A stretch of 64,000 nt of DNA from Diploptera punctata (lineage: Eukaryota > Arthropoda > Insecta > Blattodea > Blaberidae): assembly GCA_030220185.1 (NCBI GenBank), contig JASPKZ010010274.1:558001-622000 (forward strand), written 5' to 3'. Position numbers and translations under genes: made by a program. The notes below the pieces were generated by a model that searched no databases, had not been told where the DNA came from, and was given only the letters and a program-made list of their open reading frames with translations. Positions 11,365 through 21,284 of this stretch are shown here, piece after piece. Numbering within the stretch: the stretch's first letter is position 1; each line of letters begins with the position of its first letter.

Positions 11365-11386
11365 CGGAGGGTGTAGGGAGAGCTAT
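11365..11386 (+). promoter_or_regulatory. Polypurine tract
   Basis: The run GGAGGGTGTAGGGAGAG directly upstream of the 3' LTR is 15 of 17 purine, followed by CTAT and then the LTR's TGAACC. This is the expected place for plus-strand priming. Confidence 0.7.
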
Positions 11387-12261
11387 TGAACCGAAAGTGC
11401 CTTTTTTCGGTTCAGTTATACATCTGTGTGCTCCTCCCTACTGAAGAACATTTGTGAAGCCTGCCAATGTTCCTGTATTCCGTGTGGTTACCCCTTCCCT
11501 TTTTACCCTTTCCTCGCGCATCTCTACTGCGCACATCCCTTCCACTCGCGAACCTGATATATGCTCGGTTATCTCAACGGACTTCATTCATTCGATCGGC
11601 TCACTAAGTGGCGTTTGGTTCTTTAGAAAGGGGATTCAGTGGGTGAATCCAACTCAAGTGCACCATGAACTTGCGAGGATAACATGGTGAATAAGAAGAT
11701 GAGCAAGTGGATTGTAACCGAGGGACGGTTAGAGTTGATTTTGTGTAAGCAAACATGGAAGAAGGATTTCCAATAAGACTTAGACATGTGTGCGTGTGAT
11801 AGTTTAAATGGTACGTTATTGTTCTATTATATTTTGGTTATTATTTGTGCTTGATCGATGGATCAAAGATTAATTTTTGTTATGTACTCATTATTTTGTC
11901 TTTTATATAATCCACACTTATATTCTTATTAAAAGCTTATCTTTTATGTTACGCCCTTTGTCATTATTTAAGAGTTATTATCATTCTCTATCCTATAACG
12001 AAGTTAGTTCAGTCCATGCAAGTTATAGTCAGTATTTATGTTTATATGCATGTTCGATTAGAAAAGAAAGATGAATGGTTAGCCGCCTTCTATGGGCCCG
12101 AGGCAGGCTGTTTCCTTGTAAATAACTTCATTAGATATCTGGAACACTTTACTAAAATACAGCATTACCATAACCCAGCGATCCCGGAAGGTAGCAGCAT
12201 CGTAATCTCTCTCTACGTACAAATAGTTAAACAGAGCGTGGTTCGTTCTAAATATGCCACA
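11387..12261 (+). repeat. 3' LTR (875 bp)
   Basis: It is homologous end to end with 8395-9301. The first 700 bases or so carry dozens of one-base losses relative to the 5' LTR, usually one base from a run (for instance TTTCAGTCCC against TTCAGTCC). The last 160 or so are almost identical. See the finding on mosaic divergence. Confidence 0.93.
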
Positions 12262-12282
12262 TAATGATAATTATATTATTAC

Positions 12283-12395
12283 TAACTCGCTGAAATGAAC
12301 GAACAAAGACGTTGATAGCCGCGTGGACATAGGCTATGTATACTTCCCTACCCTGACGTAGATTTCCAATTATTATCAACACTAATCTAACTAGA
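12283..12395 (-). pseudogene. LINE family A 3'-end fragment
   Basis: ACTAACTCGCTG...GGACATAGGCTATG...CTACCCTGA matches the family A 3' end, with its (GTTA)n-type tail, at lower identity than other copies. It begins about 18 bases after the LTR element's target duplication. Confidence 0.6.
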
Positions 12396-12576
12396 GGTTG
12401 TGTTCTTTTTCTGAAAAATCACGAGCAACAAAGTCGCAAGTGATTTTGTCTAATGAAAAACTCAACCTCGCGTTGGATTTGGAGTGGCTATTAAGCGAAT
12501 AATACATCAGAAGCTGAAAATAATAAATGTTTAATAGTTACCAAATGTGAGGTTACGTATTCCGATCTTACTTCCG

Positions 12577-13103
12577 GTCGATTTCTAAACCGGCTGTAAA
12601 CTTATACATTGCATATCTTAATTTTTAAATCTCTTTGGGCTTGGGAAAAATCAATATAACAGATGACTGTATGATAAATAGCTATTAACAATAATGCAGA
12701 TTCATTATACAACATTTTATTATTTTTTAGAGCAACAGAAACAACCTTTTTTTTTATACTTTCAGAAGTTTATTTTGGAATTTTTTGCTGTAACATATCG
12801 ATCGTACATTGTTGAGTCGATAACCTTGTCAAAGAAGTTAATTTGCGGAGATATATCTCTTTAAAAACAGGATCGGGCGATTTTTAAACCGGCTGTATAG
12901 TTATGAATAGCACATATTTACTGTTAAATCTCTTTGGGCTTGGGAAAAATCAGTAAACAGTTGATTGTATGAGAAATAACTATTAAGAAAAATGCAATTT
13001 CATTATACAATATTTAATACGTTTTTTAGAGCAACAGTACAAACTTTTTTTGGGTAATTTTTGAAGTTGTTTTCTTTTGGCATTTCTTGCTGCACCATAT
13101 TGA
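12577..13103. repeat. Old tandem duplication, period about 300 bp
   Basis: The words TAAACCGGCTGTA, AAATCTCTTTGGGCTTGGGA, TTTTTTAGAGCAACAG and GCTG(T/C)A(A/C)CATAT occur in the same order in 12577-12810 and 12877-13103, about 300 bases apart, at roughly three quarters identity. The unit contains no ORF and no known family signature. It could be two tandem copies of an undescribed element or part of a longer satellite. Confidence 0.8.
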
Positions 13104-13275
13104 GGTGGGAGAATAATATTATGCATGACTTCAGGGAGATTAATTTTACAACGTATGATTAGAAAACGTAATCTGAGGATTGGGACGCATGGAGAGCTGG
13201 TGTCCGCGCGGCAATGAAACTTCGGGTTCGATGGTACCGGAGAAAATATTAGTTAGGTAGTTGTATTAGGCCTCT
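13104..13275 (+). pseudogene. LINE family A 3'-end fragment
   Basis: TGAGGTGGGAGAATAATATTA through GCATGGAGAGCTGGTGTCCGC to TTAGTTAGGTAG corresponds to the last 150 bases of family A, in broken frame and with the GTTA-type tail. The copy is in the opposite orientation to the piece at 13300-13395. Confidence 0.7.
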
Positions 13276-13299
13276 TAAAAATATCCCACAGTTGCTGTT

Positions 13300-13395
13300 A
13301 AACTGTCCATTCTCAATTAACAGAGAATTAGTAAGTGTGACCATGTATTTAGTTGTATTTATGTTGACTTCCAGTCCCAGGTTCTAGAAGTTAAG
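13300..13395 (-). pseudogene. LINE family A internal fragment
   Basis: The plus strand AACTGTCCATT...GTGTGACCATGTATTTAGTTG...GACTTCCAGTCCCAG is the same stretch seen at 4445-4530, encoding the GLEVNINKTKYMV region on the minus strand. It is not contiguous with a 3' end. Confidence 0.65.
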
Positions 13396-13507
13396 TAATA
13401 TAATGTGTGTGTTGGCGTTTATTATAATTTTATTACCAAAATGTATTTTCCTCTGAAAGATTTAACTTCGCATATTTCTATAACTGTTACCCAAAACATA
13501 GTTTTAT

Positions 13508-13800
13508 GAGGCGGTTCCGTGGCGATATCGGTTAGAACTCGTCTCTCACCGCTGTGGTCTCGATCGAATTTAGGTCACTCCATATGGGTTTCGTGGTGGA
13601 CTAAACGGAGCTTAGGCAGGTTTTTGACAGGGTTTCTCCCGTTTTCCCTTGCCTCAATTTTTACTCCACCATGTCTCCGTACTCATCTCATTAATGTCGT
13701 TTCGTTTCGTTCATCCGCCCGTGTGACGGTGCGCCGGCATCCTTGTCGTTCACATACCTCTTAAAATATAAGAGCTTCATCTCATCCCTCAACCCTAACC
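13508..13800 (+). mobile_element. tRNA-headed SINE (family S7)
   Basis: The segment starts GGCGGTTCCGTGGCGATATCGGTTAG, an A-box-like region, with a weakened B-box around 13565-13580 and then a body with GGTTTCTCCCGTTTTCCC. A degraded minus-strand copy lies at 49237-49432 with the same body words. The 81-codon frame over it is not a gene. Confidence 0.65.
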
Positions 13801-13968
13801 TGTATTGGACTGGAGTTGAGGATACTATTATTTTATTATATTATATTTTTATGAAAGTTTGTTTACATGACACATACAGTACATGTCTCCATGACATACC
13901 GCTGGGATTTCAATTTCCTTTTCGAAGGAAGCCCATTTTCAGAAATCTTCCTCAGGTTATAAATTATA

Positions 13969-14449
13969 TAGTAGTAGTAGTAGGACTTTATTAGACAAAA
14001 AGTAAGATATTTACAATATTATTTACAAATATGGGTCGCACGGGCAGTAAGCCGTACGTGCTGTTGACAGTCCGTTACAATAAAGTAATAATTGGTACTA
14101 GTGTAAAGAAAAATAAACAAATACAGCAATAACATTACAATTAAATAAAGAAAACACAATAAAACTATTACCATTAAATAATAACACAATAGCATTATTC
14201 ACTAAAAACATTAACATTACAATTACATAAAGAAAACACAATAATATTACAATTAAATAATAACACAATAGCATTATACACTAAAGTAAAGTGACCGCCA
14301 ACGTACCTTTGAACCTCGTGTCAAGATATGAATATTCCACCTTCGACCACGAATACTGACATTTCTTAATACAAATCTCTATTTACAGAAATCATATTCC
14401 AGGAACATTTCATATTAAATATACGTTTTAAAAAGTCCTACTACTATTA
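13969..14449. mobile_element. Element D with inverted (GTA)n-GGACTTT ends
   Basis: It starts (TAG)n GTAGGACTTTATTAGAC and, 450 bases on, ends AAAAGTCCTACTACTATTA (14431-14449), an inverted copy of about 16 bases. Inside is an AT-rich stretch with near-tandem words ACATTAACATTACAATTA. A second copy at 55087-55590 has the same left end but carries an extra internal block of about 213 bases and lacks the right inverted end. It may be a DNA element with terminal repeats, or a retroelement whose tail reads (CTA)n on the minus strand. Confidence 0.6.
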
Positions 14450-14559
14450 CTTGTTTCCATGAAATTATTCCAAATTGTTTTGTGCTTAACTGTCAGGTAA
14501 ACAGCCTGTACACCAATTACGTCCCAAAAGCGTTTATGAGAAATAAATATTTAGGCCTA

Positions 14560-15125
14560 AATTAAACTATTTTCTCCCTACGTAGACGTCAATGACGCGG
14601 TACCCCGCGAGAACTTGGTAACCCTTAAAATAGTAAAGTATCCTATAACATTTATGGTAAAATTCCGTTGAAGTATTAGTAACGTAAAATTTATAAAGAT
14701 CCTGTCTCATAAGTAATGCCACTTCCTTTAAACAACATTTTAATTGGAATATTTTCTGGCAAGAAATTAAGCTTTTATTCACAGCACAAACCATCGGATT
14801 CTATATTTCGAACCATTTTTCAGCGAGGTTTATTACCCGGATGCGACGATACCGGATCCAGTTTTTGTTACAAAGGATTCGTTTTCAATGTTATCGAAAT
14901 TTTGCGCCAGAAATGAGCTATGGATCGAAACAGATGGTCATTTTTAGGCACAAGATCAGGGCTGTGTGCAGGGTGAGGTAGCTATACGATCTCTCCCAAG
15001 CCCTTAATTTTTGTTATGATTGTTCGTGTAGTATGGAGTCCCATCAGGTTTGAACCCGCAACCCTAAAAATGTCGTCCATTCGTTCCAGTTATTGAGAAT
15101 AAAAATCTGCATCCAAACCACCTCT
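14560..15125 (-). mobile_element. SINE-like repeat (family S4)
   Basis: Shared with 26290-26730 in the same orientation: GTCTCATAAGTAATG, GGAATATTTTCTGGCAA, AAGATCAGGG, then GTTTGAACCCGC and GAGAATAAAAATCTGCATC in the same order. On the minus strand GCGGGTTCAAACCT is a B-box-like tRNA remnant near the start, so it is likely a SINE with a long LINE-derived or unique body. Frames at 14567-14794 and 14716-14916 overlap it but are not shared as proteins. Confidence 0.55.
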
Positions 15126-15861
15126 ATTTGGAACATACACCTAGTGAATCACCGCTTTAAAATTCTTCCTGGGTTTCATATGATTTCTCATATCTACGAT
15201 AATAAATGATAATGGAAAGGGAAATAGAATCGATTTAAAGTGGCATTATCTACCGCAAACCCCCCTCAAACTCATTGAACGAACGGTTACAGGCAGGAAT
15301 GTAACGTTTATTTTATAGTTTGTTAACCTCTTTACCATTATTGGTTGGGATTACCATCATTATCTTAAAAACCTATATTTCTTAACAGATATCCTAATAA
15401 TATAAAAGTATACATAAAAATATATAGGTCTATATGCCTACTTGTAAGTTCGTGTCTTCAACTGATAAAATATTATTTTACTCTAGGCCTTGAGGGAATA
15501 GAAGCTAGGTTTCTTTATACCGGTAACTTTATACTTTACCAATAGAAGAGACGGACATAAAATGTAGGCCTACATAATTTTATAATTTTTATATTATCCT
15601 ATAAAATTCTAGGGTTTATTTTTTTTCATGATTCAAATAAAATAGTAGCAGGACGAGTAGATATTACTTAAATTTATATTGACACACAATGGCCTGTAAT
15701 AACTGACGGTTACTTACGGTGATAATTTCGTTGCGGTTCAACACATTATATATGCCTAACTATCACAAAATATTGGCGTTTCGCCAATTTAAGAATTAAC
15801 AATAAAATGTCTAAATAGACCTACTGGATTTAAAATGCAACACGTACATAATATTCATTGT
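15126..15861. other. No gene seen
   Basis: AT-rich unique DNA. The only structure is a small perfect hairpin ATTGGCGTTTCGCCAAT at about 15773-15789. Confidence 0.5.
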
Positions 15862-16235
15862 GCTCGGTGGTCTAGGGGTTATGTTCCTTGGCTCTTTTCC
15901 GGAAGTTTGCGGGTTCAAACTCAACCGGGTCGATGGATTATTTAGGACTGAAAAATCCAAGGGACAAGTCCACCCGCAGGGAGCGTAAGCCGGGGTTTCT
16001 GAGAGAGAAGATTTTCTAGCTCATAACATATTTTCAACCTAAATTACAGCATTTGAGTAAAACTTAACACGCCTTTCGAGCTACATAATAACTTAGTTGT
16101 CTACTAGGTGTCTATTTGAGGCGATAAACTAGTCACCCATCACTCACTGACATCTCTAGGGAATGAAGCAAAATCCAATTAGCCTTTGTTAAGGGAGCAC
16201 CTTGTCCTACATTGGGACGTGGGATATAGACAAAA
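15862..16235 (+). mobile_element. tRNA-headed SINE (family S1)
   Basis: The A-box TGGTCTAGGGG fits the pol III consensus and a B-box-like GGGTTCAAACTC follows about 45 bases later. The body continues with ...AATCCAAGGGACAAGTC. Related heads occur at 37388-37508 (minus) and 40856-40917 (plus, cut off). The tRNA part does not fold into a plausible functional tRNA here. Confidence 0.7.
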
Positions 16236-16706
16236 AAGTGAGACGTGTAATTCAATAATGTAGTACATACAATCGATTTGGTTATTTTCTGTAAAAGAAA
16301 CTAAATATAAATTCATTTCAAGATTAGATAAGCTCCATAAAAAGTACTTGTTGAACATTCTGTTTCATTGTAAATAGCCCTACTTCTCACAACAGACGTG
16401 CTGAAGGTAGATGCACACTTGCTTTAAGCAACGGACATCTGGCTGAATTGAAACAGAAGCAATCGCAGATGTAATTCGGGCGTATATTATTGCAGTGGCA
16501 TATTGACAGCTGAATCATACACAATGTCTGCTCTATGCAACCTCCAGCTACTTCCTCCCACATATAGAACCATCTACTCTTCTAGTTATACATGTCAAAC
16601 TTAACCATGTAGGTGTAACCTATTTTAAATCTAGGCCTATGCTGTTTAAGTTCATAATTGTTTTTTATACCGTTGAGGTTATAACAATGTGAAATTATAC
16701 ATTTTT

Positions 16707-17162
16707 TGTACCTTATATACTACCGTCGTCCTCAAATATAATGTTTTTATTTAGAATTTTCGTTGATTTCACTCTAGGCCTTTCGAAGCCTATGGCTTGT
16801 GGAGGGTTTGCACATTTATAGGCACATTATCGTTCAGAATGTTTGTATTCTTGGCCTCCTTATTACTTTCGATTTCTTCTAAAATGTTAATTTTATGTAT
16901 ATTCTTCTCTCTGTTTCAATTATATATAGAGATAACAACAGACACAAAATTAACATTTTAGAAGAAATCGAAATTATCAAGGAGGCCAAGAATGAAAATA
17001 TGCCTAATGAGCAAAACCCTCTACTTGACATATACAGATAATTCAACACTACTACAACAACTCCAGAAGATGAAGCATTCTTCCAAAAGCCTAGAATGAA
17101 GTGAACGAAAATTCTAAATAAAACATTATAGTTGAGGACGACGGTAGTATACAAGGTACAAC
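16707..17162. mobile_element. Head-to-head palindrome of Penelope-like 3' ends
   Basis: Left arm 16707-16894 and right arm 16946-17162 are inverted copies with indels, separated by about 51 bases. Each arm, read outward from the centre, encodes the end of a GIY-YIG-endonuclease-type protein: right NILEEIEIIKEAKNEN, left NILEEIESNKEAKNTN. Both then run into a CCGAAGATGA/GAAAGGCCT-like motif and a shared 3' end TTGAGGACGACGGTAGTATA. The LEE(I/L)EI signature is typical of the C-terminus of Penelope-like elements. Both copies are 5'-truncated at the centre. Confidence 0.7.
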
Positions 17163-17204
17163 AAATATTTTAAATATTCACTTTAAAAAATAAGCATTCT
17201 ATCA

Positions 17205-18545
17205 AGTATCCAAATTTGCGGTCAGCCATGCGACCTGTTAAACAGCGATTCTTTGCCAATTCTAAAACCTCCTGATAAATGGATTTTGGAAAATATATCT
17301 CCTGGCTCTAGTTCCTCTACTGATGGTTGATCATCTCTATGTGATCCTGACTTCAATGTATCTCGAGAACTACATTGGATATCATAAGCTGAATTAAATT
17401 ATCTTGTAAGAGACTTGAAACTAAATAAACAATTGGCAGAGATTTTATCATCTCAACTTCAGGAATGGAACTTATTACAGCCTGGCAAAAAATTACTTAC
17501 AGAAAACGGGAATTAAATCTGTCGTCACTCTTCACAGAAAATGAACAGTTGGTTTACTACAATCATATTAATGGGCTAATGGTTGAATTGGAAAGAGAAC
17601 ATAATCCTCAAGAAAGGCATCTCTTCATAGACTCGTCAAAATTGAGTTTAAAGGTCATTCTTTTGCATTACGGGAATGTAGGCTATATCCGTCTGTGTCA
17701 GTTGCCTACTCGATTACTATGAAGGAATCATACGACAGTACGAGAACAATTTTTAAGGCTTTGAATTATCCAAAACGTGGTTGGCAGATTTGGGCTGATC
17801 TAAAAGTAATAGGCATGGTAAGAGGGATGCAGCCCGGATTCACAAAATTTTGTTGTTCCTTGTGTGAGTGGGATACTCGAGATAAGCATAATCATTATGA
17901 AATTAGGGTGTGGCCATCAAGAGAAACTTCAGTAGTACGACAAACAGGTGTGAAAAACCCGCCGCTTGTTGATGCAACTAAAATATTTTTGTCACCATTA
18001 CATATAAAACTGGGGTTGATGAAGAACTTCGAATAGGCAATAAACAAATCAGGCAGGAAGATTTAAGGGCGAAATTTCAAAGTTTGGGAGAGGCTAAATT
18101 AAAAGTAGTCATTTTTATAGGTCCTCAAATACGCTATCTCCTTGACGATGCTGTATTCGAGAGGACTCTCATTACATTTGACAAAAATGCCAGGCATGCC
18201 TTCAAGTCAGTATGCGTGAATTTCATGGCAAACTATAGAGCGGAAAATTACATAGACTTAGTGAAAGACTTGTTGAGGGCTTACAAATTAATGGGATGCA
18301 ATATGTCCCATACTCGAATTTTCCACCGAACGTGGGTGACGTCAGTGATGAACATAGCGAAGGGTTCCAGCAAGACATTTTAGGAATGGATAGGCGTTAT
18401 AAAGGGAAATTAGTGATCAACATGCTTGGTTATTACTGCTGGAAACTTATCACATACGTTTTGAAGCCAATTTATCGGCGTAAGTCAACCAGGAAGAAGT
18501 TTCGAAAGGTGAGATTTTTGCTAGTATGTAAGCACGTGTTGTAAC
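17205..18545 (+). pseudogene. Broken ORF of an uncharacterised multicopy arthropod protein family
   Basis: Four overlapping frames (from about 17250, 17465-17722, 17695-18036, 18084-18544) read in order as one protein of about 420 residues. Recognisable words are LNYLVRDLKL, LFIDSSKLSLKVILLHYGN, CCSLCEWDTRD, PPLHIKLGLMKNF-like, IFIGPQIRYLLDD and MGCNMSHT. I remember proteins with this series of motifs as numerous uncharacterised insect and other arthropod entries. The Asp-Ser-Ser stretch followed by alternating hydrophobics resembles an RNase-H-fold strand, and CxxCxWD suggests a metal site; both are inference. At least three frameshifts or stops disable it. A C-terminal fragment of the same family is at 28655-28830, so it behaves like a mobile or retroposed gene. 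Confidence 0.65.
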
Positions 18546-19340
18546 GTAAATACGTATTTATCCTTCTTAGAAAAAAATATTTTAACATTTTTGATCTTAT
18601 ATGATTTGGTTTTACATAGGTCAATTGCTTCTAGCAATATTATTGCAAAAAATTGAAACTAAGAGCAGATATGCGAAATATAACGAAAACGTCAACACAT
18701 CCTCGTAAAAAAACTGTTAAGTGATAGAGAAAAACGGACTTCACATTCGAAATCAGTACATTCTAATCAACTAAAATCACATATTTTCATTTCTGCGAGA
18801 GACAAAAAGTTCAAATTTATAGTTGTGTGTAATTTTACCACTCTATAGAGATAGATCACTTTTGCACACATACATTCTGTATTAAATTGTTAATATTTAG
18901 TTATTAGCATGTTATTTTGCATTCAAATTGGCTGTATATGATTCCAATAGGATAAGAGATTAAAATTATATGATATAATACAGGTAATAGCCTCAAAATG
19001 AATATTAGACTTTTTTTTATTTATCCAAGAATTTGTAGTTTTTGGGTTAAATCTCTTTTCGGGGCAACTGTTGAATTTTCTGAGCTCTGGATGTCATTTT
19101 AACATTAAAACATCACACTGAGTTGATAATCTTCACTATTTATTGTAGCGCCAAGCCAACAATACTCAGTTATGCATCAACGATATAAAAGCGGGAACAT
19201 TTGGTGCTAAGCTGCAAAATTTAGATTAGTATTTATGAAGACCTAGTTTCATAGCCGTTTGTTGGAAAACACACAGCCTCTAATAGGACTGAAGGCGTTT
19301 ACATTTTTCTTTAATAATAAGGCTATATTTAAATATTTGG
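18546..19340. other. No gene seen
   Basis: AT-rich DNA without recognisable coding potential or repeat structure. It may hold the 3' flank of the broken family at 17.2-18.5 kb. Confidence 0.5.
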
Positions 19341-19344
19341 CGTT

Positions 19345-19565
19345 ATAAATGTGCGTACACTTACTTCTTGAGCCAAAGAAACGTATGGCAAAAATACATT
19401 TATTAAAATGACGCTTAGCCGCTTAATACACATCTCCTTCCAATTATTTTTTCCAAAATATATGGATTCAGCAACTTCTTCAAATTTTCTTGCACTTCTC
19501 ATTAACTGTCTATTTCCATTATATAGGCCTAATACACTTCTATGTTTTGCAAAATTTCTTAGTAA
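19345..19565 (-). pseudogene. LINE family A internal fragment
   Basis: The minus-strand frame gives YNGNRQLMRSARKFEEVAES followed by MCIKRLSVILINVFLP, matching the family A stretch FEEVAEFKYL...IKHRLNFGNACY near 4.4 kb. It is truncated at both ends. Confidence 0.7.
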
Positions 19566-19584
19566 GTTATTATTCAATAGTATC

Positions 19585-20120
19585 AAGATTTTTAAGATGC
19601 ATTACGAAACTCCGTTGAGGTCAATGTGATAAAGTTTTAAGAATTATAAAACAGTACCTGATATCTCAGCCGTACTCAATAATTTGCAGTGTTGTTTTAT
19701 AGGAGGCCTTTCGATAACTCAAGTATCATCTTCGGCTTTCATTTTGGTACTGACTGTTGTTGGTAACTATTTTGTTCAGAGGGTTTATATTGCTGGGTCC
19801 CTTTTCATTCAGCAGTTGTTTATTTGTGGTTTCCTTGATGATTTCTAGTTTTTCGAGAACGTTGAGAAAGCGATACATCGAAAATCAACATTCTCGAAGA
19901 ACTAGAAATCATCAAGGAAACCACAAATAAACACCTGCTGAATGAAAACGCACCCAGCAATATAAACCCTCTGAACAAAATAATTACCAACAACAGTCAG
20001 TACCAAAATGAAAGCAGAAGATGATACTTAGGTTTTTCGAAAGGCCTCCTATAAAACAACACTGCAAATTATGGAGGAGACTGAGATATCAGGTACTGTG
20101 TTATAATTCTTAAAACTTTA
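19585..20120. mobile_element. Large palindrome of Penelope-like 3' ends (236-bp arms)
   Basis: Arms 19630-19865 and 19885-20120 have equal length and match at roughly nine positions in ten around a 19-base centre. Reading outward on the right arm gives ILEELEIIKETTNKHLLNEN and then NPLNKIITNN, the C-terminal signature of Penelope-like GIY-YIG proteins; the left arm encodes the same in the opposite direction. Each arm then passes a GAAGATGATACTT...TCGAAAGGCCTCC motif, a degenerate hammerhead-like layout. The left side extends to 19585 with CTCCGTTGAGGTCAA, a 3'-end word also found at 34085-34115 and 47560-47585. It resembles head-to-head 5'-truncated copies. Confidence 0.75.
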
Positions 20121-20204
20121 ATCCAATAGAATGCCGTATTGGCCCTTAGAATCTCTTCGCTATCTGTATATATAGCTGTAAATCTGTATTGTGTACATTT
20201 TTGT

Positions 20205-20255
20205 TGGTTAAATTGAAGAGGAGGTCTTATGGCATTAACTCTCCCACTATACATA
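20205..20255 (+). repeat. Element B copy
   Basis: GGTTAAATTGAAGAGGAGGTCTTATGGCATTAACTCTCCCA... is a diverged element B. It sits immediately beside a minus-strand LINE C-terminus (20270 onward), as does the copy at 7.7 kb. Confidence 0.55.
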
Positions 20256-20269
20256 AATTATAATAATGT

Positions 20270-20800
20270 TTCACAATATCTACCTGCGAACAATTAATGT
20301 CATTCTTCATATATTCATTTCATTCCAATCTCATTCATCTTTCCTCCATGCATCCAACTACTTAAAATACCATTAATTCTCCTTGTTTTTGGCCATATTT
20401 TTCCTCTTATACCAGGTGACATCCATAGTAGTGTTTGTCTTGGCGCAAATTTTCAACGTTTGTCATTTTCGTTAGTTGACTATGCTATTTTAATACTTTT
20501 CTTCTATGAATCAATAATCGAAGTTTGAGCATTCGTATTTTCTTTACATATAGGCCTACTTTTTGTCATGTGATCTCCTGGAAATCCTTGAAGAAACCCT
20601 CCAAAACTGCAGAATTTAATTTATCTATTATTCTTGATTTTAATTACCCTTAAATATGTCCACGATCCTATTATTATTATATTAAACATTGCTTTTGTTT
20701 TATAACTTGTATTCTATTCTCAAAAACAAAAAGATCATTTAATTTTGATGTCAGAGAAAAACCTTTATTTGACCTCTCAGAACTTCAACATCATAACTTT
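20270..20800 (-). pseudogene. LINE C-terminal fragment
   Basis: The minus strand has, in order, KLNDLF-like, then after several stops PRQTLLWMSPGIRGK and WRKDEWDWNE-type words. This is the order found after the catalytic core of insect LINEs (connection, WxxPG/RRRGRPR-type basic tail, DEWDW). It is heavily decayed, with many stops and an internal (ATT)n-type patch near 20670. Confidence 0.5.
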
Positions 20801-20879
20801 CATCTGAATTAATTTTTGTCCTCAAATATACATGTATTCGTCACATGCTTTTATTTTTATACGTCGGCATCTATAATAA

Positions 20880-21284
20880 TAATTTTTATCCATTTCGTAT
20901 TACCATAAAGGCCAACCATGTTTTTTTTTATATATTCGTATTTATTCCTCTATTTTCGTATTTAGTTCATGTTTCTTGTCGTATAACTTATTTTAAATCT
21001 TAGTAATCTTCTAATTAATAATCCAATATAGTAAAATCTAACAAAACATAGATCTAAGTGGATATGTAATTCATTTTCTGACTGGAATTTTAATTAATTT
21101 AAAAACCATTTATTGTGAGATGGTTCGTGGTAAAGTAATTAAAATTGATTAGTTTCCTTAAGGACTCAGGTATTCCGGGTTAAATTTTCGGCCGGTTTGG
21201 TCGACATCAGGAATTAAACTCCTGACCGTTACAAACACTATAGTCTTGGTGAATTCATTCTGTAGAATATAAGTATTATCCCTC
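20880..21284. other. No gene seen
   Basis: AT-rich DNA. A region around 21150-21240 with GGACTCAGGTATTCCGGGTTAAATTTTCGG is slightly GC-richer and could be an eroded SINE head, but no A-box/B-box pair is convincing. Confidence 0.4.

Larger units (their letters stand above)
8391..12265 (+). mobile_element. Complete gag-only LTR retrotransposon
   Basis: Two long direct repeats (8395-9301 and 11387-12261) start TGAACCG and end GCCACA, giving canonical TG..CA termini. A 4-base duplication TAAT flanks the whole element (8391-8394 and 12262-12265), consistent with Ty3/gypsy-type or BEL-type integration. Inside are, in order, a primer site complementary to initiator tRNA-Met, one Gag-like ORF with a zinc knuckle, about 840 bp without a pol ORF, and a purine-rich tract before the 3' LTR. 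With no protease, reverse transcriptase or integrase, it must have been mobilised by a related full-length element. It is non-autonomous and nearly intact in structure. Confidence 0.93.

Noticed and set aside
15773..15789. TTGGCG/CGCCAA hairpin as a terminator
   Set aside because: Too short, no T-run, and factor-independent terminators are not expected in this genome type.
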